Source: Bacteroidota bacterium
Lineage (GTDB): Bacteria > Bacteroidota > Bacteroidia > Sphingobacteriales > Sphingobacteriaceae
NCBI GenBank assembly: GCA_013286985.1
Contig: JABDEQ010000105.1
Span: forward strand, 1-7,188
Direction of reading: 5' to 3'
Length of the DNA: 7,188 nt
The notes under the pieces were generated by a model, which saw nothing but the letters and a program-made list of their open reading frames with translations, was not told the origin of the DNA and did no database searches. Of the stretch, positions 6,142-7,188 are shown piece by piece; position 1 is the stretch's first letter; every line of letters starts with the position of its first letter. Made by a program: the position numbers and the translations under genes.

Positions 6142-6417
6142 CTATTTGTTTTTGCCGTATTTGAATACGAGCAGTTGTTTTTTACCAACAAACTGTATTT
6201 GTGGATTTTTAATTTCCTTTCTTAAGTTCAAAACTTTTTGTACCAGCATTCTTCTGTTCATTTTGAGCTTTCTTATAATTTTCAAACTTTTTTTAATCAT
6301 CGATCTAACAGAATAAGATGAAGACACCGGCGCACCTCCGGCAAAGCAATTAACGGCTACAACTAAGGCTGCTACTAATTGTATTGCGCTTGTTATTAAG
6401 AAGATATATAGTTCCAT
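6142..6417 (-). CDS. Small hypothetical membrane-anchored basic protein
   Basis: Not recognised. The 91-residue product has one hydrophobic segment (about 4-25, LYIFLITSAIQLVAALVVAV) ending at Cys24, then a short Gly/Ser linker. A strongly basic tail rich in Lys and Arg follows (about 38-91). By the positive-inside rule, the tail would be cytoplasmic with the N-terminus outside. The ATG at 6417 is the only reasonable start. The 46-bp gap to the Crp/Fnr gene on the same strand suggests they may be co-transcribed. It could instead be a chance open frame in A/T-rich DNA; the clean hydrophobic/basic division and the tight spacing argue mildly that it is real. Confidence 0.45.
   Translation of the reverse strand: MELYIFLITSAIQLVAALVVAVNCFAGGAPVSSSYSVRSMIKKSLKIIRKLKMNRRMLVQKVLNLRKEIKNPQIQFVGKKQLLVFKYGKNK
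6156..6169. promoter_or_regulatory. 14-bp palindrome upstream of the Crp/Fnr gene
   Basis: CGTATT-TG-AATACG has six-base arms and a two-base centre. It lies inside the last codons of the small ORF, about 67 bases upstream of the regulator's start. The size and symmetry match the dyads in front of osmC and the hydrolase, but the half-site sequence differs. It is a possible autoregulatory site or chance. Confidence 0.25.
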
Positions 6418-7091
6418 AAATAATTTAATCTGTGCCCATTAATTGCCGTATAATGATTTAGCCGCTATACTTTATACCTTCGTCTTCATAAAGCTCCAGG
6501 ACCAATTGGTCCAGTAGATTCAGATCCTTTCCATTTTGATATTTATATAAATTGCATGTCGCCGTCCATATCTAAGGTTATCCATATGTTGAGCTTCTAA
6601 GTAAATTTCATGCCATTTATATATTGTATTGATTATCAATTAATTGCATTTTAAATTGATCATGTAGAGGTCTTGATATATCAATGCTTTCGGGTTTGGT
6701 TTTGATATATCAAAGCTATATGATGCACCCAATTGGTACACCTCATATCTGTATATGCACGGCCTTAATAGCTTCTCAGCTGTCCATTATTGAGATGTGG
6801 AAAGAAATTTTATGGCAATTTATCTGCTCTCGAAATATCAACACAGAACGTGCGATTCTTGAAATAACCATAGGTGGAAGCTGTAGTATTAAATGTTAAA
6901 ATATTGATTATAAATGCTTTGATTAAATGGCACGACTTTTACTGTAAGCCTGCCTCTGTGTGGCTGTAAATAGTAATATTATGGCAATACAATGTTATTA
7001 AGCAAAAAATAGTCGGGGCCTGCATGTAGCATTTGGCTAAAGGGGCTATCGTCTTTTGTTGAACCGGCCTTATTTATTAAACAGATACTAT
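6418..7091. other. Long A/T-rich stretch without a convincing gene
   Basis: Between the small ORF and the GNAT gene no frame on either strand has a recognisable product. One 71-codon plus-strand frame (6684-6899) has an unusual Cys/Ile/Met-rich composition and begins on top of a palindrome, so it is not called. On the minus strand, 6458-6600 contains short protein-like pieces in different frames that may be a decayed gene. The main feature is the cluster of TTGAT palindromes at 6629-6713. The spacer of about 190 bases before the GNAT start shows no clear promoter. Confidence 0.55.
6629..6713. repeat. Cluster of TTGAT palindromes, possible operator array
   Basis: The perfect 12-bp palindrome TTGATATATCAA occurs twice, at 6673-6684 and 6702-6713; the second copy extends to 14 bp (TTTGATATATCAAA). 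Both copies are followed by a base and then GCT. A shorter relative, TTGATTATCAA, lies at 6629-6639, and a half site TTGAT at 6656-6660. The two full copies are offset by 29 bp. This looks like a multi-site operator for an unknown regulator. It is not an Fnr box, which has four bases between TTGAT and ATCAA; here there are two. Confidence 0.5.
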
Positions 7092-7188
7092 ATGGAATAT
7101 ATTAGAAAAGCAACTCCGGCAGATGCTGAAAGAATTAGATTTATAGCAGAACAGTGCTGGCGGCTTGCATCCAGCGATATTGAAGCGA
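7092..7188 (+). CDS. GNAT-family N-acetyltransferase, N-terminal fragment (cut by window edge)
   Basis: Only the first 32 residues are visible, starting MEYIRKATPADAERIRFIAE. The pattern of a short strand (YIRKAT), a PxD turn and an amphipathic helix with a following Trp (CWRLASSDI) is the usual opening of GNAT acetyltransferases, which move an acetyl group from acetyl-CoA to an amine. The substrate cannot be judged because the acetyl-CoA-binding motif lies beyond the window. It is the only protein gene on the plus strand here and lies beyond the 674-bp gene-poor stretch, so it probably belongs to a different transcription unit from the regulator cluster. The ATG at 7092 gives the normal family start. 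Confidence 0.78.
   Translation, partial: MEYIRKATPADAERIRFIAEQCWRLASSDIEA

Noticed and set aside
6673..6713. TTGATATATCAA as Fnr boxes
   Set aside because: The Fnr consensus is TTGAT-N4-ATCAA; these have a two-base centre, and the nearby regulator lacks the cysteine cluster and the Fnr Glu in the recognition helix.
6684..6899. 71-codon open frame on the plus strand
   Set aside because: Its composition is Cys/Ile/Met-rich with no recognisable motif, its start overlaps the palindrome cluster, and no ribosome-binding or promoter signal supports it.

Overview
The window looks like chromosomal DNA from a Bacteroidetes bacterium, probably of the Sphingobacteriaceae type (Pedobacter or Mucilaginibacter-like). 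The evidence is the moderate-to-low GC content, A/T-rich leaders with no strong Shine-Dalgarno sequences, a clear Bacteroidetes-type promoter (TTTG, 19 bp, TAnnTTTG) in front of a tRNA gene, lipoprotein and secreted-protein signals typical of the phylum, and a Crp/Fnr regulator of the divergent Bacteroidetes kind. The genus is an inference.

Layout from left to right. Positions 1-591 (-) hold the N-terminal third of a CopA-type copper-exporting P-type ATPase, cut by the window edge. Positions 811-884 (+) hold tRNA-His(GTG), with its own promoter and a strong terminator. An apparently gene-free stretch follows (927-1287), with two imperfect copies of a GAGGTGGT-containing repeat that resemble a leftover IS21-family end. 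Next come five to six minus-strand genes: a DUF302 protein (1288-1776), a lipoprotein alpha/beta hydrolase (1957-2796), a secreted M1/M61-type metallopeptidase (3089-4570), an OsmC/Ohr-family peroxidase (4874-5293), a Crp/Fnr-family regulator (5442-6095) and a small putative membrane protein (6142-6417). Good hairpin terminators follow the peptidase and osmC, with a weaker one after the hydrolase. A 674-bp stretch with no convincing gene follows, carrying a cluster of TTGAT-type palindromes. The last feature is the start of a GNAT acetyltransferase on the plus strand (7092 to the edge).

The most interesting signal is regulatory. The regions upstream of osmC and of the alpha/beta hydrolase, which lie about 2.5 kb apart with the peptidase between them, share a colinear 67-bp block. 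Each block begins with a 14-bp dyad, TTAAC-N4-GTTAA. Exactly 35 bp further downstream (centre to centre) there is a TTTG that could belong to a -7 box, and then a second dyad built on CCTAA/TTAGG. The 14-bp dyad has the size and symmetry of sites bound by Crp/Fnr-superfamily regulators and closely resembles the PrfA box (TTAACANNTGTTAA). A Crp/Fnr gene lies directly upstream of osmC. The inference is a small local regulon: the Crp/Fnr protein acting on osmC and the hydrolase, perhaps with DUF302 downstream, in a stress or detoxification response. The sequence alone does not prove this.
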